Positions 10,801-22,710 of a stretch of 64,000 nt of DNA are shown here, piece by piece. The stretch spans positions 10,427,813 through 10,491,812 of the forward strand of contig OY755042.1 in the NCBI GenBank assembly GCA_963576565.1. Reading direction: 5' to 3'. The DNA is from Aspidapion aeneum. Taxonomy: Eukaryota; Arthropoda; Insecta; Coleoptera; Brentidae. Each line of letters starts with the position of its first letter. Within the stretch, counting starts at the first letter, position 1. Both the position numbers and the translations under genes were made by a program. The notes beneath the pieces are model-generated. The model worked only from the letters and a program-made list of their open reading frames with translations, searched no databases and had not been told where the DNA came from.

Positions 10801-11293
10801 AGTTTTATCTCATAAACTATCATTCACATCTAAGAAATATTTTGTAATTTTATAAAGTAGATTTTAAATCCTATTCATATGTGCAAAAATATATAGTGTG
10901 TTTCCTTTTAAAAAACATTAAAGGTCAAAAAGGGTTGGAAGAAATTTAATGCTGTAAAAACTTTATAGATTTTTTCTGAAACTAATCTAAACTTTAGAAG
11001 AGTTCAACATTTTGATTGCAATTATATAGCACTTCCAAGTCCTCGCTAGAGTCCTTGTATGTTGACATATTTTGATATTATATCCAACAGGGACTCTTGT
11101 CCTCGCAACCCATTAAAGAAGTTTTTTGGAATAAAGATGTATTTCTAATGTTGCATTCTTATTTGGTCGAACCAAAAACTGGACGCCTTTATCGTCACTA
11201 CTCTCTAGGCACACACTGGACTCATCTGTTTAAAGAACTTATTCCCAGTTGACAAGCTCCCTAGCAAAATATCGGATGGCAAATATTTATTTT
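10801..11293. other. Intronic DNA, nothing recognised
   Basis: No element ends or coding motifs were recognised in this stretch between the RTE-like copy and the hairpin-ended repeat. Confidence 0.4.
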
Positions 11294-11995
11294 AGCTCAC
11301 ACTACTACTATACTATAGTAGTGTGAGCTATGGTGATCCTAATTTTTTCGAGAAAAAAAAAGTTGCTCCGATTTCAAAAACTTTTATATATCTTTGCGTT
11401 TCAGATGATTTTGAAACTTTTTTGTTGCGCCGTCTGTCTGTCTGTCTGTCTGTAACGACCAACGCGCATAACTCAAAAACCGGATTTTAATAAAATTTGG
11501 CACCTACGCTGGGTTTTGGGTCGAGATGGTCCCATTTAAAAATGAACAAAATCCACCGAACACAAGCCAAATAAAAGGGTGGGGGTATATTTCAAAAATT
11601 ACAGTTTATGTAAAAATATGCCGTGTGTGATATCAAATGAAAGGTAATTGGAGCGTTTGGAGTTAAATAAAATACATTTTACTTTTAAGAAAAAGGGTGG
11701 GGGTAAATTAAAAAAATTAGTGTTTATGTGGAAATATGGCGTGTGTGATATCAAACGAAATGCAATTGAGTCTGGAGTTAAAAAAAATACATTTTAGTTT
11801 AAAAAAAAAGGTGGGGGTAGATTTGAAAAATTAAAGTTTAAGTCAAAACATGGCTTGTGTGTTATCAAACGAAAGGTAATTGAGTCTGGAGTTCAATAAA
11901 ATATATTTCAGTTTTTAGTTATATTCGCTCACACGTACACTATAACTATAGTATCTAGTGTGAGCTCAGGTGCCCATAGATTGGCAGAGTATTTT
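11294..11995 (+). repeat. Hairpin-ended dispersed repeat, copy A
   Basis: A 0.7-kb repeat whose two ends are each palindromic: GCTCACACTACTAC paired with GTAGTGTGAGC at the left, and GCTCACACGTACACTA paired with a TAGTGTGAGC word at the right, followed by TTGGCAGAGTATTTT. Inside are a (GTCT)n run, AACTCAAAAACCG, and three tandem units built around GGTGGGGGTA and TGTGATATCAAACGAAA. Further copies lie at 35591-36167 (inverted) and 41059-41782. No coding motif was recognised; the class is unknown. Confidence 0.75.
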
Positions 11996-12495
11996 CTTAT
12001 AAACCACTGTCACATTAGTGTTTTTTTTTTCAGGAGAAACGCAGTGGTTTCTGAACCCTTTCAAGACGGAATTTTCTTTCTTTCGTGAGGATTATAATTT
12101 AATTTATGATTTCATATTTCGAAAGTAGAAGGGGTTTAGAGATTTTTGTAATTTTTTTTACATAATTTTTCGAACGTTTTAGTGTGGGACATATCGTCCC
12201 ATCAGTCCATTATGTTGGGACAATATAGCCCACCAGTTCTGAAATAAAAGACATACATAAGTAGAAGAAATAGTAGTTTTTGTCAAAATATGTGACCTGC
12301 TGGGACATAATGTCGCACGCAAATATTGTCTTATCCGAAACGTTGAATATGTTGGTAACATTAGTCTTGCTACTATAGACGTACATGATTACATGCTAAA
12401 TAATAAAAGCGGGTAATTCACCAAAAAACACTCAAAAATTGCAAATATATATTTTTTTTTTTTTACGGTTAAGCGCACTTGCAAGGAGATCCCTA

Positions 12496-14858
12496 TCACG
12501 CTCGAGAAGCGGCCAGTGCGCGGAAATGTTGGTGTGTGTTGGTTTTGAAACGGTTCAGGTTGTAACCTGCAGGGAAAACTGTCGCAGGGAGTTTATTCCA
12601 CAGCGATGCTGTTCTCCAGAGATATGAATTCTGATATAATGAGGTTCTTGGTGCCTCTATTTTGACAGTAAATTGATGGTTACCGTCTGTTTGACGTGTT
12701 CGCCTAGTAGGTGCTACTCCCGGGGGGATCATACGTGCCAACTCTTCAGAGCATTTTCCGTGATAATACCTGTAGAAGAGAGATAGATCGCCCACAGTTC
12801 TTCGATGTTCGAGACTATCCAAACTACGGGTAAGTGCGGGGTCATTGATCAGCTTGATAGCTCGTTTTTGCACGGTGTTCAAAAGCATTAAGGTATGTTT
12901 GGGTGCCGCACTCCATATATGTGAGCAGCACTCCATAGTTGGTCGAATCTGGGCTTTGTAGAGTGTCAGCAGTTGGCTTGGTGTATACAGATGTCTTGTA
13001 CGAAATAGCACCCCAAGCTTTTGGGACGCCCTTTTAGCTATATCTGCCACGTGACTGTGCCAAGACATGTTGGTCTCTGCAGTGACTCCTAAGATGTTCA
13101 ACTGGCTCTGCAATGTGACAGCACTTCCAGATAGCATGATGTTTGGCTCACCGGTGCTGGTCTTTTTTGAAAACAGGGCTGCTTGGGTTTTCTGCGCGTT
13201 GAACTGTACAAGGTTTTTGTTGCCCCAGTCCTCTATTATCGCCAGGTCGTTATTTATCTGCGATATTTGAGTTAGACACTGAGTGGGTGGTATGACTGAG
13301 GAGACTACATTGCCATCATCTGCAAAGCAATAAAGGATTGCTCCCTGTGGCACACCAGCATTTATTTGGTAAGAGTTGGAGTTCCGGCCATCCAGTGCAA
13401 CATAAATGGATCTATCCTTAAGGTAACTTTCAAACCAAGTGCAAAGTTTCGGCGACAATCCCATTGCTTTAAGCTTGTTGAGCAGATTTTCATGCCAGAC
13501 TTTATCGAATGCTTTTGATATATCTAAGGCAATTGTTCTTGTTTCGCCCCGTAACTCAATCGCTTTTTGCCATAAATGAGTGACGTATGTAAGTAAATCG
13601 CCAGTTGACCTATATTTTCGAAATCCGTATTGCTTGTCGTTGATAAGTTTGTACTTTTCCAAGTACTTGGTTAGGTGATTGTTCACAACTCTTTCCATTA
13701 CTTTTGATATCACCGGAAGTAGAGCAATTGGTCTATAGTTTAACGGATCTGTCTTTTTTCCTTTCTTTGGAATAGGTTGTACTGCGGCAGACTTCCATGA
13801 TGATGGATATACTCCTTGCCTGTAAGATAAATTGAATAATTTAGCGAAAGTTGGGGTGAGTTCGTTAGCACAATTTTTGAGTACTATCGCGGGAATGCCA
13901 TCTGGACCCATTGCTTTGTTTGTATCCAACTTTTTAAGGGATTTTCGTATTTCTCTGTGACAAAAGGGTACCTCTGGCATATTGTGGGAAACCCTTTCAA
14001 TGAACGGTGGAGCCTTTCCATTTGGCACTGTCAAGTTTGAGTTGGAGGAAAAGATTTTGGCCAGCATATTGGCTTTTTCCTCTGATGTTGTGGCTGAGTG
14101 AGTATTTTTATCTGTAAGTGGTGGTATGGATGACTTGGTGAAGCCTGATCCAACGGCTTTTGCAAGAGACCAAAAGGACCTAGAACTACTTGGACAATTC
14201 AGCAACCTGTTTTTTATTCTTTGATTGTATGTTTCTTTGGCGGCGTCAATAATAATTTTGCAACTATTTCTGGCTTCTATAAATTCTGTGTGGTTTTGAG
14301 CGGTTTGTTGTCGTTTCCAAAGGTTATATGCTCTGTGTTTTTTCTGTACAGCCGTTTGACACTGGCTGTTGAACCAAGGTTTTGCATTAGCTCTGCGTTT
14401 TATTGTATGTGGGATATATGCATCCATTCCAGATAAGATTACTTTTGTTATTTCATTACAGCAAATAGTGGGATCAGCTGTTTTAAAGCAAACTTCTTGC
14501 CATGGAAAATCCAGGTAAAACTGTTTAAGGTCATTCCATTTTGCCGATTTATAGTGCCACATTTTACGAGGAAGTGATTGTTGGCTTGGTGGTATGAACA
14601 TTTCGCACTTTGTTCTTATAAGTTTATGATCGGATGAACCAAGTGGGGGATCTACTTGAATTGTGTACAAGTCAGGATTTGTAGTTAGGAACAAGTCTAA
14701 AAGCGCTGCAAATTCACCCCTTTCTGAGATACGGGTAGGTTCATCGACAAGCTGCGTTAGACCACAACTTATGGCAAAAGCTTCTGCTTCCCTGCCTTCA
14801 CTATCTGTTTTGTTGTGGTGTTTTAGCCAGGGTATATTGTGGACGTTGAAATCGCCTA
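12496..14858 (-). pseudogene. Non-LTR retrotransposon ORF2, reverse transcriptase part
   Basis: This long minus-strand frame encodes the end of the endonuclease (GDFNVHNIPWLKHH), a linker (AKPWFNSQCQTAVQKKHRAY) and an RT domain with NKAMGPDGIPAIVLKN, LNYRPIALLPVISKVMERVV, KQYGFRKYRSTGDLL, TIALDISKAFDKVWHENLL, then GVPQGAIL joined directly to YCFADDG. Related RTs have about 20 more residues between those last two motifs, so a clean in-frame deletion (junction near 13334) removed part of the palm between the catalytic aspartates. The C-terminal HIWSAAPK and LWNKLP regions are present. The frame is open from the frameshift near 14859. Confidence 0.85.
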
Positions 14859-15392
14859 AAAAACAATTTCCGCATGTGGATAGTTAGACTGTATACTATC
14901 ACAGTTTTCGGATAATGTCGCAAAAAAGTTTTGATATTCGGTGTTACTTGGCGGTCGGTAGAGGCAGCAAATGAACTTGGTCGATGACTTTGAGGTGAAT
15001 TTCAGCCATATGATATCGAGGTTCGCTGGTTCCAGCTTCTCCTCTCGATGACATGAAAGGTCATTTTTAATGTACACACAGATCCCAAAATTATGTCGAA
15101 ATCGGTGGTGTAGGTCATAGCCGGGATAAAGATAGTTCACAATAGGTGTTGCAGAACTGATTTTAGTTTCAGTGAGAACAAGGATGTCAGGTCTTTGTTC
15201 TTCAAGATGTTGGTGAACTGAATTCATGTTGGTACTTAATCCTCTTATATTGCTAAAATCAATTCTGAGTTGAGTTTTTGGTCTTCTTTTAATATCTTTG
15301 CATGAAGGACCCCCAGGATCACCCGACGCCCGGAGATCCGAGTGGTCGGGTATTTTACCTCCGGAATATTTTGATCCTGGAAGCGCCATCAT
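14859..15392 (-). pseudogene. Non-LTR retrotransposon ORF2, endonuclease part
   Basis: A 178-codon frame encodes an apurinic-type endonuclease: RIDFSNIRGLSTNMNSVHQH, RPDILVLTETKIS with the catalytic Glu, then GICVYIKNDLSC and CCLYRPPS. It ends after HAEIVF at a TAG created by loss of one T in a T run (about 14859). Reading on in the next frame gives LGDFNVHNIPWL, the expected continuation. So one single-base deletion separates this from the RT part. Confidence 0.85.
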
Positions 15393-15811
15393 ACTATCTG
15401 TTACTCATTGTTGGAACCGGACTGCCAGCGCAGTAGCGGAACGTGGTGATACCACTTAGCGCTACTCACTTCTGGCATGGTGGTATCTCACCGGTCGACG
15501 CCCAATGAGTAAAAAGCGTCTACCACCTACCCATGCATTACATGCACACAATTTTACGAAAATATCGAGGTTATGTCGTTTTATTTGTATTCAAATGGTT
15601 TTGGGCATTAAAAAGACTAAACTGGCGTTTTACACGTTTATTTGGGATCACATTTCCCATTAGTCTAATAAGTTCCGCCTTGGGACGTATTGTCCCGTTA
15701 GTCTCGAAAGGGTTATAATAAAAATTTTCTTAATAGTGGCGTAATACCCAGGTAAAGTTTTGTTTCTAAAATAGGACGTTGTTATATTAGTTTATATTTT
15801 TCCTTAAATAG

Positions 15812-15920
15812 GTTCTAGCAAAGCTAAGATCAAACGTAGAGCTTAACTGTGGAAGTATTGCTGTCTCCAATAGTGAACGCCAATCCGGCCTTACAGAAGC
15901 CAATTATAAAAGCTTTAAAG
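15812..15920 (+). CDS. EEF2KMT: EEF2KMT-like methyltransferase, exon after the SAM motif
   Basis: The exon starts after TTAAATAG and ends at AAAG|GTAATT with one base carried over. It encodes VLAKLRSNVELN and then a variable loop of about 24 residues. Joined to the previous exon it reads DCHHL-VLAKLRSNVELN, which aligns with the family's DCHxxVLxxLRxNVxLN stretch, the helix following the cofactor-binding acidic residue. The intron before it (6.5 kb) contains an RTE-like and a Jockey-like element. Confidence 0.85.
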
Positions 15921-16271
15921 GTAATTATAATAAAGTTTACTTTCCTGGTTTATTCTCAAGGTACTTTGCAAGGGACGCCATCCCCGATCGTAAAACTAAA
16001 GAATAGCCAGAAAGAAATACAATAAAAATATAAGTATACACTTTCGACAAAGAACATCATACTGTTCTTGTTACAGTATCGTTATTTTTTGGGTATAAAA
16101 ATGGAAAATGAGGGAATTTTGGAACAATTCAGTCGAAATTTCATAAATTTGCTTCATAATTTTTTATGCATATTTTTGGGGTGAAAAAAAGAACTTTTAA
16201 AACACATAAGTGAAGAAATATAGCTACAACGACTGGCCAAAATTGTTTTTTCAACCTGATCCTTTATGGTT

Positions 16272-16672
16272 GTACGCCGCGCCGCACGCATATTTGTATA
16301 CAACACCCAGGATCGCCAATCGGCTTTCGCCCGAACATCTCTGGTAAATAGCAGACGATATGGTAAATCGCTTGGGTAACTAACACCCTTGATCGCAAAA
16401 ATGTTCGTTAAAAATCAGTCTGGATTTCAGAACCACAATCTTTCTTAAGAAAGAATTCGTAAATTTCTAACATACATATATTTTTTTAAAACATACTTTC
16501 CTGACTCTTTCCCGGGATCCTAGAGAATGTGAAACCTAACCGTTGTCAATCGATCGCCAACGTAACCGAACCGTGTCAATGTAGAATAGGGCTTCATTGA
16601 CACGGTTACGGCAGCGTTCGGACTACAACCGAATCGCAATCATGGACGTCGTTTACAAATATGCGCGCCGCA
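16272..16672. repeat. GC-rich segment with possible inverted ends
   Basis: GCCGCACGCATATTTGTATAC at the left is roughly mirrored by GTTTACAAATATGCGCGCCGC at the right. Inside, CCGAACCGTGTCAATG is mirrored by CATTGACACGGTTACGG, a short hairpin. The GC content is clearly above that of its surroundings. It may be an old terminal-inverted-repeat element; no target duplication was seen. Confidence 0.35.
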
Positions 16673-19074
16673 CAGTGGGGCCGGGACACATAAAAGTTAC
16701 CGAAAATTCTATATGCATATAATGTTTATTGTAATTGTCTATAAACGCATTTTTATTCTTAAAATTAATAATTTAATGAAAAATTATTGTCGCACGAGCA
16801 GTACTTACATATAGCAACAAAATTTAATAATAAAACTTTAAGTAATTGAAAGAAAACCAACAACCCTTATGTTCCCTGATTGTTATTTCATTATCTAGGT
16901 AAAATAACCTTTGATTTGATAGCCCACAACCCATGTTAATAAAATGAATAAATCTAAAAATGATCTATTTAAAAAAAGTATATTTAAAGGAATAAAAAAA
17001 AGACAACAGAACACAACTAAACTACGCTATAATTATCACAATCTGAATCTGAAGAAGCGGAGAGACGATCGGGATGGATTTTGCCAAATTATTTTTTGGG
17101 GGTCTTTTGATTGTGGATTCCCGACCACCAATTTTAATGGAACCAGCCAGGTAACAAAAGCAAATTTAAGCAAGGGAATTTACTTCTGTCTTTTTCTCGG
17201 ATGAGATTATACTGATTCCTTGATAAGCCAACTTCTATAAGAACCGAGAGCGCCTCATTTGGTGACAATTGATTGTTAGTCGTTACTTTTACTTTTGTTA
17301 AAAAGTTTATGTATTCAGAAGCTCAATCAGGATTTAAAGATATTTCTTTTAATAGTGTGGAAGCTTAAATATGTCTGGATTTTCTTAACTCCATTTGGGC
17401 AGCATATAATATTTCCGCAATTGTGTTTTTTTTTTTCGAAAATGTGCAGTTTTCTGACGTTTACTGTTTTCACTGCATTCTGTGAACTCTATTAGCAGGC
17501 AACATACTTTGTAATAGATAAATTTTGGAAGTTAAATACTTTCCAACCAATTTCTGTTTGTTCAAATAAAAGTTGACTCGTTTCTAGCAGCTGTTTTCCA
17601 CTTCTCTTTAAACTATAACATACATTTTGACACTTTTGGTCTGAATTTAAAGATGGACATTCCTTTACTTTTAGCGACATATCATGACGGCTGATTTCAA
17701 AATAATCCACATATTATTTTGTTTATATTTAAATAAAAAAATTTCGACCTTAATATTGTTAAATTCTGTCTTTAATATTAAAATATAACAAACTTATTTT
17801 TTCCTGTCATTGTTAGAGCACAATATACTAAATTATAGTTAATTATTATCTATAGTGATCCTACTGAAAGCTACAAGAACAAAAAGTGCGATGATTTTAC
17901 CAAAATTATATATCAAAGTTTACACCTCAAAAAATATTTATTAAATTTTTTTATGAAATTAATCAATAATCGCGGTTGATGTTCTAGTTGCGGATAATAC
18001 TTATTTTTTATTCCAATTCTGATTTTATCTTTTAAGCTTAAATGCCCAAGAATTGGCAGAATATGATTCTAAAATGTGTTTCGTCTCTTTTTTAACTAGG
18101 CAAAGTTGTTAAGAAACCAATACAGAGTGATATTTTTTTATTAAATTTAAATTATAGTGTGGGACATTTAGACGGAAATGTGGCTTGTTAAAATGTCACA
18201 CAATATACAAATGCTTTAAACTTTGAAAATCGTTTTCTTGAGTTAAATGGCAAAATACCGCAAAAAATGCTTACACCACATTAAATATGAGGTTTGGTAG
18301 AAAAGGAAGTAATAAAAGTATGCGATGGATTCGAATGGATCCTTAACTTTTGAGACAGCTGAAATTACAGTTTTAAAACAAAACTCAGTTTTTGTTACGT
18401 TTTGATTCAAATTTAATTATCTAAATAACATTAAAAAATAAATTAGATAAATTCATACTAAATAAATCTACAGTTACCGTAGTTAGTTTAGAAATTCTGT
18501 CACAGAGAACATGACCTTTGAATGTACCATATATTTTACTTTAAAGAATGCATATGTAAAACAATAAAAATGACGTTACATTTGACAAGCGCTATCAATT
18601 GTTTTGTTGTATGCACTTTTTCATGGATGCCTTGAATAAAGAAAGAGATGCAAGGAGGATACTTTTCAAGCGCTTTTTTCACTTAATTTTATATCCTGAG
18701 TTTCATATTTTTGGTAACGTTTATGGGCCCCGGCACCTCTGTGCGCAAGTTCGTGAGTAGGCATCATTAGAAATCTTATAGATAGCTACTGCTTTTTTGC
18801 TAAATGTAACTTTCAAGTTTTTTATATTTTAAAGCAGTAGTTCTGGAAGGGATCCTATAATGTCTTTAAAGATTTACTATATTTTTATTGTTAATGATAT
18901 AAATATTAGCTACTCACTATGTATAAATCGATTTGCATAAATAAAAGCTAATTTTTTATCCATCTTGCTTTGACTGTACCAAAAATCATATCTTTAATTA
19001 GTGTCCGGTCCAAGAACGTATTTGTTTTCTTGATTCGTGATTGATAGATGAATAAATGAAATACATCGTTTACG
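16673..19074. other. Intronic DNA, no gene seen
   Basis: AT-rich sequence inside the 8.6-kb intron between the exons at 15812 and 24562. Open frames of 60-86 codons here lack motifs and splice context. Confidence 0.45.
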
Positions 19075-19392
19075 CACAGTGTGTCTGAATGAAGGATAGG
19101 TTACATAAAAATGGTTCCAAAAACTAATTGCATATTTTGAATATGGACTATTTCCTGACTTCACAGCCATATTCATATAAATCCTAGCTGATCCTCTTCT
19201 CGAAATTTTATCAATTTTTTGTCATTTTTCTAGTCAGTCTAGGCGCTGGCTCCTGTCACGTCTAACATAATATGTGCGCTCAGTTTGACAGCGGGGCATT
19301 TTTAAGCACCCATAGTAGTTTGAAACTCGTAGACAATGATTGTGTAGAAATAAAATTTCGGACTTCCATTGTCTTTATTTATTTTAAAACAC

Positions 19393-19432
19393 GACGTTTC
19401 GGTTAGTAAGTATCTCTAACCGTTATCAACTG
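19393..19432 (-). ncRNA. Degenerate hammerhead-ribozyme-like motif, left terminus
   Basis: On the minus strand: TTGATAA, a 7-bp stem CGGTTAG/CTAACCG around a loop, then GAAACGTC. This follows the hammerhead order (core box, stem II, GAAA, cleavage-site GUC), but the usual CUGAUGA box is UUGAUAA, so self-cleavage is doubtful. Hammerhead motifs are known in Penelope-like terminal repeats. Confidence 0.45.
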
Positions 19433-19600
19433 TAAACTAAACAATCTAGTCTTTAGGCTACTACTTATACTACTTGGTGTGCAGTCAGGTGTGACGGCCC
19501 GCCCCCTTTTTAATCCTAAGACGCCTGTTTTCCTTAAGGAGTGGTTTCCATATGTTTGGTATGTCCGTGCTTGGTTGAATGAAAACTTCTTTATTCTGCA

Positions 19601-20150
19601 TTATAAACGCAGCTTTCGCCAATGCGACTCCTTATGTAAAACTTTAGCTTCTGACCACTGAATCCTGTGATCATTTGACCACGCATGATCTGCTAAACCG
19701 GATTTTTCAATATCCCCTAAGTGGGTACTTTTTAGATGTTCATTTACTCTAACCTGAAGAGGGCGTTTCGTTTCACCAACATATGATTTACCACTCACAC
19801 GGTATTTGGTAAATACATTCCTTATTATTTAAGGGATTGTCTGGTTTTGTTTTAGTTACAAAACTTCTTATCGTATTTCCCGAAGAAAATACTGTTTTTA
19901 TATTATAGTGTTTAGCTATTCGTCTTATGTTTTCTGAAATCCCTTGAACATATGGAATGTTAATAACACCTAACGGATTATTATTTTGAGAATTTGGTAC
20001 ATTTAGTTTGTTTTTAATTTTAAATATCGTTGAGTTTATTAATTTCTCGGAATAACCATTCTGTTGTAAGTCCTTTTTAATGTTGTTAATTTCTGTGGTT
20101 AATTCTTCATTATTACTACAAATATTTTGTAGCAACAGAATGATTAGACT
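19601..20150 (-). pseudogene. Penelope-like element, GIY-YIG endonuclease region
   Basis: Frames 19788-20135 and 19601-19798 encode the connector (GVINIPYVQGISENIRRIAK, then a Cys-containing CIYQIPCEW) and the nuclease core GKSYVGETKRPLQVRVNEH. In the latter, SYVGET and the R-x-x-x-H pattern correspond to the second half of the GIY-YIG signature and the catalytic Arg/His region. The frame breaks right at IPCEW, where an intact copy would continue through a Cys-Gly into the nuclease. Confidence 0.8.
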
Positions 20151-20156
20151 TAAAAT

Positions 20157-21106
20157 TTAGGTACTGTCCCGTGTGTGTAGGTTTACAGTGGTTTGAATGT
20201 TTCTGTCTGATCGTTTGACAAGAACATCCAAAAAAGGTAAGGCCGAATCTTTTTCAATTTCCATGGTGCACTTGATTGTTGGTCGAATACCGTTTAAATG
20301 GTGTAGCAAATTCTGTAGTTCGTCTTCATTTTCCGGCCATATAATAAATGTGTCATCCATGTATCGTAGCCATAGTTTTGGTTTGACTCTTGCTGTGTTG
20401 ATCGCATGGTCCTCGAACCACTCCATGTAGATGTTTGCTACCACTGGCGAAAGAGATGAACCAATTGGGAGTCCATCATGTTGCGCGTAAAACTTATCTT
20501 TCACTTGAAAGTGAGAGTTACGGAGACAGAGTTCCAAAAGATCCATCACCCCCTCCACCGATAGCGTTGTTCTCTCGTGAAGTGTATCATCAGTTTGTAA
20601 TTTGTTTTTGATGATACTGAGTGACTCATTTATTGGCACGTTGGTGTAGAGACTTTTTACATCAAAACTTAGAAATCTATCGCCGGAATCTAATTTGATA
20701 CCTTTTAAAACCTCGACAAAATGTTCCGAGTTTTTTAGAAAAGATTCGGACTTACCCTGTAGTGGTTGAATTATGTCCAACAAAAACCTCGACAAAGTGC
20801 TGGTCGGTGAGTCCCTGGAGCTGGTGATTGGTCGCAGTGGTATATCCTTCTTATGGATCTTTGGTAATCCATAAAAATGTGGTGCCTTACTGTGGTGTGG
20901 AGTCAGGCGGGATCTAACAGCGTCCGGGATATTTTCAGCATACTTCTTCAAAGTCCTGTAGATGCGTCCTTCTATGGTGGTGGTTGACTCTTTGGATCTT
21001 TGGGTAGTTGCTTGTAGTCTCCTTTTTCCAGAACTTCTTGGATCTTTTTGGCGTAAGTCTCGACATCTATGATCACCGTCGCGTTTCCTTTGTCGGCCGG
21101 TAGAAT
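20157..21106 (-). pseudogene. Penelope-like element, reverse transcriptase region
   Basis: The minus strand opens with KILPADKGNATVIIDVETY (about 21106-21000). After a one-base frameshift it continues with KAPHFYGLPKIHKKDIPLRP, DRFLSFDVKSLYTNVPI, FYAQHDGLPIGSSLSPVVAN and LWLRYMDDTFIIW, and then LPFLDVLV. These are the Penelope/TERT-like RT motifs in order; FDVKSLYTNVP and YMDD hold the catalytic aspartates. It stops at 20157 in LHTRDST, where a shifted frame reads GQYLNFKSNHS, the usual continuation. At least three frameshifts make it non-functional. Confidence 0.9.
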
Positions 21107-21192
21107 CTTAGGCGTCTTAGGATTAAAAAGGGGGCGGGCCGTCACACCAAGTAGTATAAGTAGTAACCTAAAGACTAGATTGTTTAGTTTAC

Positions 21193-21231
21193 ACTTGATA
21201 ACGGTTAGATATACTTACTAATCGAAACGTC
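21193..21231 (+). ncRNA. Degenerate hammerhead-ribozyme-like motif, right terminus
   Basis: Second terminal copy, on the plus strand: TTGATAA, stem CGGTTAG/CTAATCG, GAAACGTC. One stem base differs from the left copy (C to T), turning a G-C into a G-U pair, so pairing is kept. The core box is again UUGAUAA rather than CUGAUGA. Confidence 0.45.
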
Positions 21232-22710
21232 GTGTTTTAAAATAAATAAAGACAATGGAAGTCCGAAATTTTATTTCTACCCATAGTAGTATTAAAAAAG
21301 TTTGGTTACGTGGTCGAACTCATAGTCGTTTGGCCGCCATTTTCGAAAATGGCCGCCAAATTGATAGATTTTTTGTTTAAGCGTACCTCCCTACCCAGTG
21401 ATCCGACTTTAATTTTTTAAAGCTTGCGATACTCCTTCTTTAAAGGCAAATAAATTTTGTCATTACATATTCTTTAATAAATCAAATAGTTTTTGAGATA
21501 TACCAAGATTATTAGTATTTCCGCTCGCAAAAGAAATAAAATAATACCCTGGCTCATTTTATTGTAGCTATAATATTATTGACATTTGTTTTTTTTGTTA
21601 CATAGAAGGCTTTAAACCTTTCACAGATAAGGATATTGACTTCATGATTTTAATGTTCGATGGATGGTACCCCTAAAGACTGCCTTAAAGAGGGTGGATT
21701 CTAAAATTGCTCACAAGATTATAGAAAAAGTGAATTTGCAGCGAAAGGAAGCATCCTAGCGAAACACGTTAAAAATAATGTTTTATAGTGCTTTTAATTC
21801 CGCTTCTTCTGATCATTATCATATCTTTTACAATTTTTAAGAAAAAAATCGATTTTGGAGCGTAAACATGGAATATTAACATAATTGTCTATTTTAGCTG
21901 GCTTGTACAGCTAACTATCAAAGCTAGAATACTAAGTGATACATCAAAAGAAGCGAAATTAAATGTGCTACAAAAAATTAATTTTATAATTTTTCGCTTG
22001 GTTGTATCGTTTCGCTGCAAATTCACTTTTTCTATAATCTTGTGAACAGTTTTAGAAACCACCCTTTTAAGGCAGTCTTTACGGGTACCATCTATCGAAC
22101 TTTAAAAACATAAAGTTAATATCCCTTCTGTAAAAGATTTAAAGCCTTCTATGTAACAAAAAAAAACAAATGTCAATAATATTGTAGCTAAAAAATAAAA
22201 TGGAAATGGGTATTATTTTAATTATTTTGCGAGCGGAAATACTAATAATCTTGGTATATCTCAAAAACTACTTGTTTATCAAAAAATGTGTAATAACAAA
22301 ATTTGCTTTTAAAAAACTAGTAAAAAAGGCTTTAAAAAATTAAAATCGGACCACTGAGTAGGGAGATACGCGTAGACACAAAAAATCTATCAATTTGGCA
22401 GCCATTATCAAAGATGGCGGCCAAACGACCATGAGTTCGACCACGTGACCAAACTTTTTTTATACTCCTATGGGTGTTTAACAAATCCCCGCAGTCAAAC
22501 TGAGTGCACATATTAGGCCACACGTGACAGGAGCCAGCGCCTAGACTAAGTAGAAAAAAGTCAAAAAATTGATAAAATTTCGAGAAGAGGATCAGCTAGG
22601 ATTTATATGAATATGACTCTGAAGTCAGGAAAGAGTCCAGATTCAAAATGTGCAATTAGTTTTTGGAACCATTTTTATGTAACCTATACTTCATTCAGGC
22701 ACACTGTGTA

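Larger units (their letters stand above)
12452..15530 (-). mobile_element. Jockey/CR1-type non-LTR retrotransposon, near full ORF2 but inactivated
   Basis: A minus-strand element with an endonuclease plus reverse-transcriptase frame and a poly(A) tail (plus-strand T run at 12452-12464). The 5' boundary near 15530 is a guess; no ORF1 was found, so it may be 5'-truncated. It occupies about half of the 6.5-kb intron between the exons at 9138 and 15812, antisense to the host gene. The two coding pieces are listed separately. Target duplications were not found. Confidence 0.75.
19320..21278 (-). mobile_element. Penelope-like retroelement with inverted termini and 12-bp target duplication
   Basis: A 1,959-bp insertion flanked by ACCCATAGTAGT on both sides (19308-19319 and 21279-21290). 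Its ends are inverted copies of a unit of about 180 bp containing AAATAAAGACAATGGAAGTCC, GAAACGTCGTGTTTT and GGGGGCGGGCCGTCACACC. Between them the minus strand codes for a Penelope-type RT and a GIY-YIG endonuclease, both broken by frameshifts. Inverted end copies and variable target duplications are known features of Penelope-like elements. The RT has the YMDD core, so the copy decayed after a full-length insertion or was made by a helper. Confidence 0.88.
19075..22708. mobile_element. Long-arm foldback element split by a Penelope-like insertion
   Basis: The left arm begins CACAGTGTGTCTGAATGAAG and the right arm ends with its near-perfect inverse (CATTCAGGCACACTGTG at 22708). The arms match over about 700 bp, through GGTTACATAAAAATGGTTCC, CAGCTGATCC-type words and CTCCTGTCACG, to a centre near 21,780-21,985. 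The left arm is interrupted at 19319 by a Penelope-like element; without it the foldback is about 1.66 kb. No transposase was recognised. Confidence 0.8.

Noticed and set aside
12179..15718. Possible piggyBac-like element with AACCCTTTCAAGAC and GTCTCGAAAGGGTT ends around the Jockey-type copy
   Set aside because: The flanks are TGAA and TTAT rather than TTAA and the inner matching fails after about 14 bp.
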